Assembly: GCA_937894065.1 (NCBI GenBank)
Contig: CALCST010000043.1
Span: 1-64,000 of the forward strand
Origin: an uncultured Parabacteroides sp.
GTDB taxonomy: Bacteria; Bacteroidota; Bacteroidia; Bacteroidales; Tannerellaceae
Reading direction: 5' to 3'
Length of the DNA: 64,000 nt
Positions 34,478 to 43,302 of this stretch are shown here, piece after piece (positions within the stretch are counted from its first letter, which is position 1; each line of letters begins with the position of its first letter). The notes beneath the pieces are model-generated. The model ran no database searches. It saw only the letters and a program-made list of their open reading frames with translations, and was not told the origin of the DNA. Position numbers and translations under genes: made by a program.

Positions 34478-37057
34478 ATGAAAATCGGACTAATCAAAAA
34501 AATCGTTCCCTGCCTGTTTGCTGCGGGGATGCTTTTCATTCTGTCCTGTTCGACGAAGCAGGAAAAACAAGGAATACACAAGACTGAGGCTTTGGAAAAT
34601 CAGGCGTGGAATTCATCGGCATGGATTTCTGCCGTTGATGCTCCGGTGGTTACGGGGCCGGTATATGACGGAACAAGGGCTGCCGATGGTGCCAGTTGGT
34701 TTGTATCGACGGTGAAGAACAGCCGGAAGGTGAGCAGCGCGCGATGGATGACTTCGGCTCTTGGGGTGTATGATATATATGTGAACGGAAAACTTATCGG
34801 GGATGAAATTCTGAAACCGGGGTTCACACATTATGAGAAGACTAAACTTTCTTTCACTTATGATATAACTGATGCTTTCAACACAGAGGCGGAGGCTGAG
34901 AATGTGCTGTCGGCACAGGTCACTCCGGGATGGTGGGCGGACAAGATTATTACTCCGGGAAACCATGATGGAATGGTTGGCAAGAAATGTGCTTTCCGCG
35001 GTGTGCTTGAGCTTACTTATTCCGACGGTAGCAAGGAGCTGCTTGGCACGGACACTAAGAACTGGAAGGCGGGTATTGCCGGCCCGGTGACTCATGCGGC
35101 TATTTTTGACGGTGAGGAATATGATGCCAGAATTCTTCCGGGTTATGACACTCCTGAGAAATTGTCGGCTCCGGAAGTGAACAGCGAGTTCAAGGGCGAG
35201 CTGGTGCCGTCGGAAGGTGCTGAGATTTATTTCCGCCACGATTTGGCTCTTTCGCCTGTGAAGGCTTATGTGTGGGAAGGCGTAAGTGGCGAGAGCAAGG
35301 ATGAATTTGGAAAAATCATTGTCAAGAAGGAATATAAGGCGGGTGAGCCGATGACGGTGAAGCCGGGCGAGAAACTGGTGGTTGACTTCGGCCAGAATTG
35401 TGCGGGTGTGCCGTCATTTGTGTTCAATGCTGCTGAGGGAACTGTTATGGAGTGTATCACTTCGGAATTGCTGAATGACGGAAACGGGGCGAAGAGCCGC
35501 GGTATGGACGGTCCGGAGGGAAGTGTTCACCGCCTGAATCTGAGAATCCCGGATAGCGGAATGATTTTGAAATATACTTTTGCCAATTCGGCTGAGGATG
35601 TAAGTTATATTCCGAGATGCACTTTCTTCGGCTATCGCTATGTTTCAATTACTGCTTCTGCCGAGGTTAATATCAGTAAGATTGAATCTGTGCCTGTCAC
35701 TTCAATTACGAAGGAAATGGAATGCGGAAGTATTACTACGGGAAATGATATGGTGAACAAGCTGATATCAAACACTCTTTGGGGACAGCGCTCAAATTAT
35801 CTTTCTGTTCCGACTGACTGCCCGCAGAGAAATGAAAGGTTGGGCTGGACTGCGGATACTCAGGTGTTCACTGAAACTGGCTCGTTCTTTGCAAACACTT
35901 CTTCTTTCTTCCATAAGTGGATGCGTGATATGATGGACAGCCAGAGTGAGCTGGGCGGTTTCCCTGGTGTTGCTCCTTTGGCTCAATATGGAAATGAGAT
36001 GATGCGTCTGGGATGGGCGGATGCAGGAATAATCGTGCCTTGGACTATATGGAAGCAGTTTGGCGACACTAAGATTATCGACCAGTGCTGGAACTCGATG
36101 GATAAATTCATGAATCATATCAACGACACGAAGTATGACCACAAGACTCTGGTGAATGAGAATATGAATTATCAGTGGGCGGACTGGTTGAGCTATGAGC
36201 CGCTGGAAAGCTGTGGTGGCGGTGCCTTCGACAAGAAAGGTCCTCTGCCTGAGGCTGTGGATTACTGGAATTATCTGAGTGCATCATATTGGGTGATTGA
36301 TGCCGGAATGATGCGTGATATGGCTGCCGCAAGCGGAAGAGATGCTTCGAAATATGAGAAAATGGTTGCTGATGCTAAGGCTTATATAAAGGAGAATTTC
36401 TTCACTGCTGATGGAAAGTTCAAGACTGAGATTCTGAACACTATGCAGACACCGGCTTTGTTTGCCCTGAAGACTGAGATTTGGGATGGCAAGGCTAAGG
36501 AGGATATGATTTCACGATTGAGAAAGAATTTTGAGGAGCATGACAATTGCTTGCAGACCGGTTTCCTTGGAACTTCAATACTTATGCCTACGCTTACTGA
36601 AAACGGTATGTCGGATATTGCATGGGAATTGTTGTTGCAGCGTAAGAATCCGAGCTGGCTGTATTCAATCGACAACGGTGCCACCACTATATGGGAAAGA
36701 TGGAACAGTTATATGATTGAAAGCGGAATGGGACCTAAGGGTATGAACAGTTTCAATCATTATGCTTATGGCGTGGTTTGCGAATGGATTTGGGAGAGTG
36801 TTGCCGGCATTGCTTCGGATACGGCTAATCCTGGTTTCAAGCATATCATAATGAAGCCTGTTCCGGACAAGAGACTGGGCCATGTGGATGCTGTTTATGA
36901 TTCTGCTTCCGGACGTATCAAGAGTTCATGGAGATATGAGGGTGATACGTGGATATGGAATTTCTCTGTTCCGGAAGGATGTACGGCATCGGTTACTCTT
37001 CCTGGAGAAACTGAGGCTAAGGTTTATGAGGCTGGAGAGTATGAGGTGAGAAAGTGA
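34478..37057 (+). CDS. GH78 alpha-L-rhamnosidase lipoprotein
   Basis: This 859-residue enzyme removes terminal rhamnose from glycans or plant glycosides. It has a lipoprotein signal (lipobox ILSC, Cys24), an N-terminal carbohydrate-binding beta domain (VYDIYVNGKLIGDEILKPGF), a second beta-sandwich, and the six-hairpin catalytic barrel with TDCPQRNERLGWTADTQ, where Glu453 is the general acid, as known for GH78. The late motif GATTIWERWNSY carries another conserved acidic residue, and the C-terminal beta domain ends the protein. A -7 box TAATTTTG lies at 34441-34448. The gene uses more G-ending codons than its neighbours, a weak hint of a different history. No importer or regulator is adjacent. 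Confidence 0.9.
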   Translation: MKIGLIKKIVPCLFAAGMLFILSCSTKQEKQGIHKTEALENQAWNSSAWISAVDAPVVTGPVYDGTRAADGASWFVSTVKNSRKVSSARWMTSALGVYDIYVNGKLIGDEILKPGFTHYEKTKLSFTYDITDAFNTEAEAENVLSAQVTPGWWADKIITPGNHDGMVGKKCAFRGVLELTYSDGSKELLGTDTKNWKAGIAGPVTHAAIFDGEEYDARILPGYDTPEKLSAPEVNSEFKGELVPSEGAEIYFRHDLALSPVKAYVWEGVSGESKDEFGKIIVKKEYKAGEPMTVKPGEKLVVDFGQNCAGVPSFVFNAAEGTVMECITSELLNDGNGAKSRGMDGPEGSVHRLNLRIPDSGMILKYTFANSAEDVSYIPRCTFFGYRYVSITASAEVNISKIESVPVTSITKEMECGSITTGNDMVNKLISNTLWGQRSNYLSVPTDCPQRNERLGWTADTQVFTETGSFFANTSSFFHKWMRDMMDSQSELGGFPGVAPLAQYGNEMMRLGWADAGIIVPWTIWKQFGDTKIIDQCWNSMDKFMNHINDTKYDHKTLVNENMNYQWADWLSYEPLESCGGGAFDKKGPLPEAVDYWNYLSASYWVIDAGMMRDMAAASGRDASKYEKMVADAKAYIKENFFTADGKFKTEILNTMQTPALFALKTEIWDGKAKEDMISRLRKNFEEHDNCLQTGFLGTSILMPTLTENGMSDIAWELLLQRKNPSWLYSIDNGATTIWERWNSYMIESGMGPKGMNSFNHYAYGVVCEWIWESVAGIASDTANPGFKHIIMKPVPDKRLGHVDAVYDSASGRIKSSWRYEGDTWIWNFSVPEGCTASVTLPGETEAKVYEAGEYEVRK

Positions 37058-37063
37058 GTTGAG

Positions 37064-37140
37064 GAGACAAGTTGACGAGGGGACGAGTTGACAAGGGTTA
37101 TTATTTGGTCTTGTCAATTCGTATCTGAAGCCTTGTTACC
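37064..37140. repeat. Octamer repeat copy L
   Basis: GTTGACGAGGGGACGAGTTG then ACAAGGG on the left (period 8), and CTTGTCAATTCGTATCTG then AAGCCTTGTTACC on the right. It directly follows the GH78 stop and may terminate it. The MITE-like element starts 20 bp later. Confidence 0.75.
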
Positions 37141-37160
37141 TATAAGAATTTTGATAATAT

Positions 37161-37290
37161 AACGTGAGTTCGACGAATTCTGAACTATCTATCAAGGCTG
37201 AAAGCCTTGTCAAATCAGCCTTAATATTATGTCTTTTTCCCAGAATAATCCATTCTCCAAATCTGCTTTTTTATTCGTCGAACTCACGTT
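37161..37290. mobile_element. MITE-like element, 130 bp, with 18-bp terminal inverted repeats
   Basis: The ends AACGTGAGTTCGACGAAT (37161-37178) and ATTCGTCGAACTCACGTT (37273-37290) are a perfect inverted pair. The 5-bp sequence AATAT occurs directly outside each end (37156-37160 and 37291-37295), as expected for a target duplication. The inside (94 bp) has no frame but contains a hairpin AAGGCTGAAAGCCTT. No transposase is in the window. It sits between the GH78 gene and the gldB promoter. Confidence 0.75.
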
Positions 37291-37337
37291 AATATAGGAT
37301 GCGGCTCGGCATATCAAAATCAAAAACAGGTTTTTAT

Positions 37338-37368
37338 TTTGCTCTGCACTTGCCTTTCACTATATTTG
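37338..37368 (+). promoter_or_regulatory. Promoter of gldB
   Basis: TTTG (37338-37341), 19 bp, then TATATTTG (37361-37368): full consensus, 17 bp before the ATG at 37386. It is only 42 bp from the insertion site of the MITE-like element. Confidence 0.8.
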
Positions 37369-37385
37369 TTCCCAAAAAGAACCAT

Positions 37386-38390
37386 ATGATACAACGATTT
37401 ATTATTCTGATAACCTTGTTTGTTCTGAGCCTGCCGGCATGTAGCAGCCAGACTCAGAACGCTTCGGGATATAAGGATGCGCCGGCGGTGGAGATACACC
37501 GTTTTGACAAGGCTCTGCTGCAATGGCTGGAAAGTGGAGATGACGCGCAGAAAAAGGTGTTGACGGATGATTATTATCAGATGCTGGACCTTACGGGGAA
37601 AGGAATATTGAATGTTCAGACTCCGGAACGTGAGGATTTCTTCACGAAACTTTCTTTTTATTATTCGGAACCGACGTTGCGCGGGCTTTATCGTGACGCC
37701 GTATCAAATTTTGAGAATACGGATGATATGGAGAAGACATTGGGGCAGGCTTTTGCTTTTTTGAAGGATGTTTTCCCGCAGAGCCAGATTCCGGCATTGT
37801 ATATGCACGTTTCGGGATTCAATCAGAATGTGCTTGTGGGCGACAGTGCTCTGTCTTTGTCGATAGATAAATATCTTGGCGCTGAATATCCGCTTTACAA
37901 GGAGTTTTTCCCGGATTATGACAGGCGGAAGATGAGCAAGGAATTTGCTGTAGTGGATTATATTGCCGGATGGCTGATGAGTGAGTTCCCGTTTTCAGGA
38001 AAGGAGAATGTTCTGCTGGACCAGATGATTTATTACGGGAAAATATATTATATCGTTTCGCTGGCTTTGCCCGAAGTTTCCATTGCCGATATTCTGGGAT
38101 ATACTGCAGAGGACTGGCAGTGGTGCGTGGACAACGAGAAAATTCTGTGGAAAAATATAATAACAAGGAAGCATCTTTATACGCCGGATAATACGACTAC
38201 ACAGAAATATTTCAGTAACCGTCCGTGTACTTTCCTTGCCGACAAGGCTCCGGGAAATTTGGGAATATGGGTTGGAATACGGATTGTGGAGAAATATATC
38301 GGTGAAACAAAGGCTTCGCCTTCGGCTTTGATGAACGCTATGCCGGAAGCAGCTCAGGAATTTCTTTCGGCTTCGAAATACAGACCGTGA
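37386..38390 (+). CDS. gldB: GldB family lipoprotein
   Basis: This is 334 residues with a lipoprotein signal (lipobox SLPAC, Cys19). The opening EIHRFDKALLQWL, the central KYLGAEYPLYKEFFPDY and the LLDQMIYYGKIYYI motif match GldB, first known from gliding motility in Flavobacterium; homologues are present in non-gliding Bacteroidales, where the role is unknown. The start is set after the promoter; the frame open from 37299 includes the -7 box and is not used. No other gld genes are here. Confidence 0.82.
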   Translation: MIQRFIILITLFVLSLPACSSQTQNASGYKDAPAVEIHRFDKALLQWLESGDDAQKKVLTDDYYQMLDLTGKGILNVQTPEREDFFTKLSFYYSEPTLRGLYRDAVSNFENTDDMEKTLGQAFAFLKDVFPQSQIPALYMHVSGFNQNVLVGDSALSLSIDKYLGAEYPLYKEFFPDYDRRKMSKEFAVVDYIAGWLMSEFPFSGKENVLLDQMIYYGKIYYIVSLALPEVSIADILGYTAEDWQWCVDNEKILWKNIITRKHLYTPDNTTTQKYFSNRPCTFLADKAPGNLGIWVGIRIVEKYIGETKASPSALMNAMPEAAQEFLSASKYRP

Positions 38391-38493
38391 CGTAAGAAAA
38401 CAAGAAACCGTCCTATCCTCGCGAACCGGACGGCCTGAATCTTAACCTAACTTAATTCTAATACCATGAAAAACACTATATAATGGAAACAAG

Positions 38494-38530
38494 AAAAGCG
38501 GAGATTTTGTTGATGAAAATCTCCGCTTTT
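38494..38530. terminator. Strong terminator between gldB and the clostripain-type gene
   Basis: Perfect 15-bp arms AAAAGCGGAGATTTT (38494-38508) and AAAATCTCCGCTTTT (38516-38530), loop of 7, T runs on both strands. It serves both convergent genes. Confidence 0.9.
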
Positions 38531-38559
38531 TTATATTTATTTTGATTCTGTCGCATTTT

Positions 38560-39687
38560 TTATTTAGAGACGTAGGTTGCCCATTCCAACTGGTCGTACC
38601 AGTCGTTGAGCTTAGGATAGTTTTTCTGGTATGCGTAGATTGAGAGTCCGCTGAATTTATCTATTGCTATTGAGCCGCACTGGGCGAAGTAGTTTTCAGG
38701 AGTGCATGCCTTGTAGATTATGGCTTTGTCCATTGCTGTTTTCAGGTTGGTATATTCTTCATTGCTTGCAATTTGGGACAGATAATCTTCCATGTCATAG
38801 AGTTTGTGGTTATTCCATGTCAGATATTCGAGGGCTTGCACCTGATATAAATCTATATTGTATAGAGATTCTTCAGTCTCTCTGCTGAGAATATTCTGGC
38901 AGGCATCGGCAAGATTGTCCAATTCGCTTGTTTTTACTACTGATACTGATGCGGAGCGTGATACTCCGGACATTTGGTCATAATGGTTATAGAATGAATC
39001 GGCTATTCCTGTGACGTCGGCATTCAGCAGCATTGGTGTTATTTCGTTATACGGAAATCCGTCGGCAAGGATTTCTGTTGCCGAACCGATGATATAGTCT
39101 GTGCAATTTCGCAGAGCATAAACTACTTCTACGCTTGCCATATAGCAGGCGTCGAAGAGGATAAAGTCGAAATGGAAATCGTTGAGGACGTAGCTCAGGT
39201 CGTCGAGTTCCATATAATTGTTTCCGTCCTGTCCGAATGAGCGCAGATAGGAGTCGAGATTTGAGGGAAGCCATGCTGTGCCGTGGCTCCACAGAACGAT
39301 GCCCATACTTTCGGAAGGAAACTGCTCTTTTACGGTTGTTATCACCGAACGGAGATTTTCCGGAGAGGCGGAGTTTTCTTCTTCATATTCTTTTATGAGA
39401 TTTCTTGAAACAATGCCATTCTTGTCTTTCTGGAACTGGTATAATCCCGGTGTAGCACCTCTTTCGTCGATATATGCTATAATGTTGCCATTTTCCAAAT
39501 CGGCATTCTTGCAGCCTTCTTCTATCATTTTCATATTATATTCCACAAAAGAGCTGAGGCTGTTGTCGCCAGCCATATAAATCAGTACAGTCCGTTGTGG
39601 CAAAGTCTTTTCCTCGTTCTTGTTACAGCTGAGGAGGAAAGAGAGGCATAGAACTGAGAGAATTGATATGAGGAGTTTTGTTTTCAT
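38560..39687 (-). CDS. Clostripain-like (peptidase family C11) lipoprotein
   Basis: This 375-residue protein has a lipoprotein signal (lipobox LLSC, Cys21). The catalytic dyad fits family C11: His135 in LWSHGTAW and Cys181 in FDACYMASVE, with the preceding VLIYMAGDNSL strand. C11 enzymes cut after Arg or Lys and some activate themselves; the self-cleavage site cannot be told here. The family is common on the surface of gut Bacteroidales. An octamer array ends 11 bp before its start codon. Confidence 0.88.
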   Translation of the reverse strand: MKTKLLISILSVLCLSFLLSCNKNEEKTLPQRTVLIYMAGDNSLSSFVEYNMKMIEEGCKNADLENGNIIAYIDERGATPGLYQFQKDKNGIVSRNLIKEYEEENSASPENLRSVITTVKEQFPSESMGIVLWSHGTAWLPSNLDSYLRSFGQDGNNYMELDDLSYVLNDFHFDFILFDACYMASVEVVYALRNCTDYIIGSATEILADGFPYNEITPMLLNADVTGIADSFYNHYDQMSGVSRSASVSVVKTSELDNLADACQNILSRETEESLYNIDLYQVQALEYLTWNNHKLYDMEDYLSQIASNEEYTNLKTAMDKAIIYKACTPENYFAQCGSIAIDKFSGLSIYAYQKNYPKLNDWYDQLEWATYVSK

Positions 39688-39698
39688 AAATATGGTTT

Positions 39699-39730
39699 GA
39701 GTTTTTAAGTTTTTGAGTTTTTAAGTTTAA
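39699..39730 (-). repeat. Period-8 ACTYAAAA array directly before the clostripain-type gene
   Basis: On the plus strand the units read GAGTTTTT, AAGTTTTT, GAGTTTTT, AAGTTTAA; on the coding (minus) strand this is alternating ACTTAAAA and ACTCAAAA. It is the same octamer pair, orientation and distance to the start codon as the array before gcvT. Confidence 0.75.
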
Positions 39731-39731
39731 T

Positions 39732-39800
39732 AGGGGACGATGTGGAGAGTTGACGAGGCTGAAAACCTTGTTCCCTTGTCTCTGAATCCTTGTCCCCTTT
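39732..39800. repeat. Octamer repeat copy M
   Basis: GGGGACGATGTGGAGAGTTG then ACGAGGCTGAAAA on the left, CCTTGTTCCCTTGTCTCTGA then ATCCTTGTCCCC on the right. It lies between two leftward genes next to the ACTYAAAA array. Confidence 0.65.
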
Positions 39801-39850
39801 ATCCTTGCAAATATCCTAAAATATTTCAAAGCAACCAACAGAAGGGAATG

Positions 39851-41065
39851 TTATCGTGCGTTGAATCTTATTCCCAAGCCGAGCATAAGGTTGTTCGGGT
39901 TCTTGAATTTGTAAAGCTGATAGCCGGTGTGGATGAATACATTCTTGGTTATATCGGTTTTCAGCACAAAAATCTGATAGAAAGAATTTGTGTCTCTTCC
40001 TTTGCACAGGAAATTTTTGCCAATACCAATATTTATGGAGAAAATAGGCATCACCACTTCCGCTCTGAGTGAAAGACCGGCTGAGAACTGTTCGCGGAAT
40101 GGTGGGCGATAGAACTTCAAATCCTCAGACTCTGATGGGATGAAATCGTTGGCTATATGGTCAACTATGTTTGCGCTTTCGTCGTACTGCAAATCCAGGG
40201 AAACTCCGGCACGGAAATATTGGCTGAAATTATACAGCGGATTGAAGTTAAGACCAAGAACACCGAATGAGCCGGGTGCAAGAATCGGGTCGTGATCTTC
40301 CGGGAAAATGCCTTTTCTCTTGACTGCGCCATAAACAATAAGGTCATAATTTATATAAGGCGAGAACAAGGAACCGGCGGAAGCAGCTGAGGCAAATCTC
40401 CTTTCGGCTTTTCTGCCCAAATAGCGGGTGATTCCTACGGAAGCGCCAATAGAATTTACTCCGGCATTGGGATAGCTGGTGTTTCCGTTGGAATAGTGAG
40501 TGAGTCCGATTCCTGCACGGATATTGGTGTTGGGCGCAACTTCCCAGTTCAGTAGGAAGCCCAGGTTTATATAGGCATTTGTGCTTGAGCCTACTACTCT
40601 GTTTTTCGGATTTGTTTCGCTGTCATATTTCTTCCATCCGAAAGATGCGCCGAAATTCCATTCATAATCAAATGAAAGATTACGGGAGATTGTGGCAATC
40701 CTTGATGTTTGGAATGCGTAAAGGGCAATAGGATTTCCTATTTCAGCTGAATTGAAAAATGTGTTGTAGGCAAGACCTACGCCCTGTATGGCATAAGGAT
40801 ATAATTTCCCGAACTTTGAGTCCGGTGAAAACTGGAAGCCATATTTCAGATTTCCGGAAAGAGTTGTGTTTATACTCTTCTGCGCATTGTTTTCACCTTT
40901 GAAGAAATCGTGAGTAGGAAATACATAAGCCGGGCGGAAGTCGAAACCTATCAGATGTGAGGCTTTCCCTGTAATTGAATCTTTCTCAGAAGCTGATATT
41001 TCGCATAAAAAAGAAAGGCATATTAATATGCATAATGTAGTTCTTATTAAATCTGTATTCTTCAT
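39851..41065 (-). CDS. Acyloxyacyl hydrolase, PagL-like, with extended beta-barrel
   Basis: This protein has 404 residues from the MKNTDLIRTT start, which begins a signal peptide ending near CEISA. The motif GLTHYSNGNTSYPNAG holds His190 and Ser192, the positions of the PagL lipid A 3-O-deacylase His-Ser pair. Alternating amphipathic strands and the C-terminal aromatic-rich strand (LMLGLGIRFNAR) suggest an outer-membrane barrel. PagL itself is about 190 residues, so this protein has a roughly doubled barrel region. It could trim lipid A acyl chains; that is inference. The longer frame from 41110 begins inside repeat B. Confidence 0.78.
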   Translation of the reverse strand: MKNTDLIRTTLCILICLSFLCEISASEKDSITGKASHLIGFDFRPAYVFPTHDFFKGENNAQKSINTTLSGNLKYGFQFSPDSKFGKLYPYAIQGVGLAYNTFFNSAEIGNPIALYAFQTSRIATISRNLSFDYEWNFGASFGWKKYDSETNPKNRVVGSSTNAYINLGFLLNWEVAPNTNIRAGIGLTHYSNGNTSYPNAGVNSIGASVGITRYLGRKAERRFASAASAGSLFSPYINYDLIVYGAVKRKGIFPEDHDPILAPGSFGVLGLNFNPLYNFSQYFRAGVSLDLQYDESANIVDHIANDFIPSESEDLKFYRPPFREQFSAGLSLRAEVVMPIFSINIGIGKNFLCKGRDTNSFYQIFVLKTDITKNVFIHTGYQLYKFKNPNNLMLGLGIRFNAR

Positions 41066-41093
41066 CTTCACTCTAATCTCCCTAAAATAACTC

Positions 41094-41248
41094 AAGTTTC
41101 GCAAGCTCAACTTTCAGATAACAAGTTGACAAGAAGACAAGTTAACGAGAATTTTTAGATAATAAATTGTAAAGTTACAGGTGTTTTGACCTTGTTAACT
41201 TGTCTCTGAAACCTTGTTAACTCTTAGTTTGGGCAACTTGCGAAACTT
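41094..41248. repeat. Intergenic octamer repeat, full copy B (155 bp)
   Basis: The ends AAGTTTCGCAAG (41094-41105) and CTTGCGAAACTT (41237-41248) are a perfect 12-bp inverted pair. Left units GTTGACAA, GAAGACAA, GTTAACGA run at period 8; the right side is CCTTGTTAACTTGTCTCTGA then AACCTTGTTAACT. It lies between divergent genes, so it is in at least one 5' leader. The copy at 262-415 is its closest relative. Confidence 0.88.
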
Positions 41249-41389
41249 AAATAAAATAATAGTCCGTTTTTCGTTAACAAGTTTTGCAATATTAATCAAA
41301 GTCTTTTGTATTAAAAGAGTTTTAAGAATCTTTTAGAGGATTGAATGTTCTTTTTTTCGTATTATTGTGGCTGAATAAAAAGAAAAAGT

Positions 41390-42250
41390 ATGAATAGAAG
41401 AAGATGGATTCGCAATGTTGCAGGAACAACATTGCTTTTAATGATGACACCAAATCGCTTTAACCGTTTGTTTGGTGCTGAAAACTCAGTGAAAAGCCAT
41501 AATGGTAAAATTGAAACACGCAGTTTCGGTGATATTAGTATTACCTGGATAAGAGACAATGCGAAGGAAGGATTTATGAACAATAGTCTTTTCAGTGATT
41601 TTGACCAGGAAATCTTGTCGCGTGTATCTCCGGACGGGAAGATGCCTTCGACCGTGAGTTGTTATCTTTTGCAGACCGAAGGAAAGAATATCCTGTTTGA
41701 CACAGGAAACGGAGCTGAGGACAGTTTGCTGTTGAAAGCTTTGGAATCACTTTCGATTACTCCGAATGACATAAATGCTATTTTCCTTACTCATCTGCAT
41801 GGTGACCATATCGGTGGATTAGTCAAGGATGGAAAGCCTGTTTTTGAAAAAGCATCTGTTTTTATTTCTACTCCGGAATATGACGGATGGATGAATATGG
41901 AAGAAGAAAGAAAAAATAAAACATTTGCCATTTTGGAAACTTATAAAAATAAGATACATTTGTTCAATTTTTCAGACACTCTTCCGTATGGAATTGTTGC
42001 GTTGGACGCGTCGGGACATACTCCGGGACATACGATTTACAGAATTGGGAATTGCATGATTGTCGGGGATTTGCTTCATGCTGTTGCGTTGCAGCTTGAA
42101 TATCCTGATGCTTGCGCGGCTTATGACATGGATAAAGAGAAGGCTATCGGGTCGAGAAAGAAATATCTGCAATATATAAAGGATGAGAATCTGGTGTTTG
42201 CAGGAATGCATTTCCCTTCTCCTGTGTTCAGAGAGTTTGAAAAAGACTGA
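41390..42250 (+). CDS. Metallo-beta-lactamase fold hydrolase
   Basis: This 286-residue protein has the di-zinc motif THLHGDHIGG (His135, His137, Asp139, His140), and further His ligands in DASGHTPGHTIY and near the C-terminus (AGMHFP). The N-terminus NRRRWIRNVAGTTLLLMM looks like a basic export signal, possibly twin-arginine, so the protein may work in the periplasm. Substrate is unknown; lactonase or related hydrolase activity is possible. The calcium/sodium antiporter gene follows after 28 bp. Confidence 0.85.
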   Translation: MNRRRWIRNVAGTTLLLMMTPNRFNRLFGAENSVKSHNGKIETRSFGDISITWIRDNAKEGFMNNSLFSDFDQEILSRVSPDGKMPSTVSCYLLQTEGKNILFDTGNGAEDSLLLKALESLSITPNDINAIFLTHLHGDHIGGLVKDGKPVFEKASVFISTPEYDGWMNMEEERKNKTFAILETYKNKIHLFNFSDTLPYGIVALDASGHTPGHTIYRIGNCMIVGDLLHAVALQLEYPDACAAYDMDKEKAIGSRKKYLQYIKDENLVFAGMHFPSPVFREFEKD

Positions 42251-42278
42251 TTCTGATAATAACACAAAAACTTGAAAT

Positions 42279-43241
42279 ATGCTCAATATTATTTTCCTGC
42301 TTGCCGGATTGGCATTGATTTTACTTGGAGCCAATATACTGACTGACGGCTCGGCTTCGGTTGCTAAGCGTTTTAACATCTCTGACTTGGTTATTGGTCT
42401 GACTATAGTTGCATTTGGAACTTCGGCGCCGGAATTGGTGATTAGCGTTCTTTCATCGTTGAAAGGCAGTGCTGAGATGGCAATAGGTAATGTGGTGGGT
42501 AGTAATATATTCAACATACTTATGATTATAGGCTGTACGGCTTTGGTGATGCCTATGAAAGTAGGAGATGGAACAATGAGCAAGGAAATTCCTCTTGTTA
42601 TTCTTTCGTCCCTGGTGTTGGCGGCTTTTGCCAATGATGTTTTGCTGGATGGAGGAGCGGCGAATGTGATAAGCCGCATTGATGGCTTGGTTTTGCTTGG
42701 CTTCTTCCTTATATTCATGCGATATACGTTTGCGATAGCACGTAATGGAGGAGAATCACAAGAGGAATCTCAGGAAATAAAGCTGATGCCGGTGTGGAAA
42801 TCCGCTGTGTTTATATTGGGCGGACTTGCCGGATTGATTGGCGGCGGCCAGCTATTTGTTGAAGGAGCAAGCGGTGTGGCACGAAGCTTGGGTGTGAGTG
42901 AGTCTATTATTGGCTTGACTCTGGTTGCAGGTGGAACATCACTTCCGGAACTGGCAACTTCGGTGACTGCTGCGTTGAAGAAGAATCCGGGAATAGCAAT
43001 AGGAAATGTGATTGGCAGCAATTTGTTTAATATTTTCTTTGTTTTGGGATGCAGCGCTTCGATTGCTCCGCTGCCAATGGGAAATATAAACAATATGGAT
43101 ATGGCTGTTCTTGTTGGCTCGTCAGTTTTGTTCTGGCTTGTCGGATGGTTTTTCCGCAAGAGAACTATTACACGTCCGGAGGGCGCTTTGCTTATTTTGT
43201 GTTATGTCGCATACACAACTTGGCTGATATTGCAGCAATAA
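42279..43241 (+). CDS. Calcium/sodium antiporter (CaCA family, YrbG type)
   Basis: This 320-residue inner-membrane protein has about ten helices in two inverted halves. Each half carries the alpha repeat of the family: AFGTSAPELVISVLSSLKG with GNVVGSNIFNI, and AGGTSLPELATSVTAALKK with GNVIGSNLFNI; the two Glu residues bind the ion. It exports Ca2+ in exchange for Na+ or H+. It lies between the metallo-hydrolase and a YczE-like gene with short gaps. Confidence 0.93.
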   Translation: MLNIIFLLAGLALILLGANILTDGSASVAKRFNISDLVIGLTIVAFGTSAPELVISVLSSLKGSAEMAIGNVVGSNIFNILMIIGCTALVMPMKVGDGTMSKEIPLVILSSLVLAAFANDVLLDGGAANVISRIDGLVLLGFFLIFMRYTFAIARNGGESQEESQEIKLMPVWKSAVFILGGLAGLIGGGQLFVEGASGVARSLGVSESIIGLTLVAGGTSLPELATSVTAALKKNPGIAIGNVIGSNLFNIFFVLGCSASIAPLPMGNINNMDMAVLVGSSVLFWLVGWFFRKRTITRPEGALLILCYVAYTTWLILQQ

Positions 43242-43302
43242 AGGCAGAAAATGAGTATCAAGGAAATGCAGTATTCTGTATTTTTGCGAAAAAATTTTTG
43301 TG

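Noticed and set aside
37161..37290. Full insertion sequence
   Set aside because: Only 130 bp and no transposase frame; it is kept as a MITE-like element.
37299..37385. Earlier start for GldB
   Set aside because: A full promoter (37338-37368) lies inside, and the ATG at 37386 starts a proper lipoprotein signal.
41390..41450. Definite Tat signal on the metallo-hydrolase
   Set aside because: The N-terminus has RRR but not the full S/T-R-R-x-F-L-K motif, and no tat genes are in the window; only possible export is stated.
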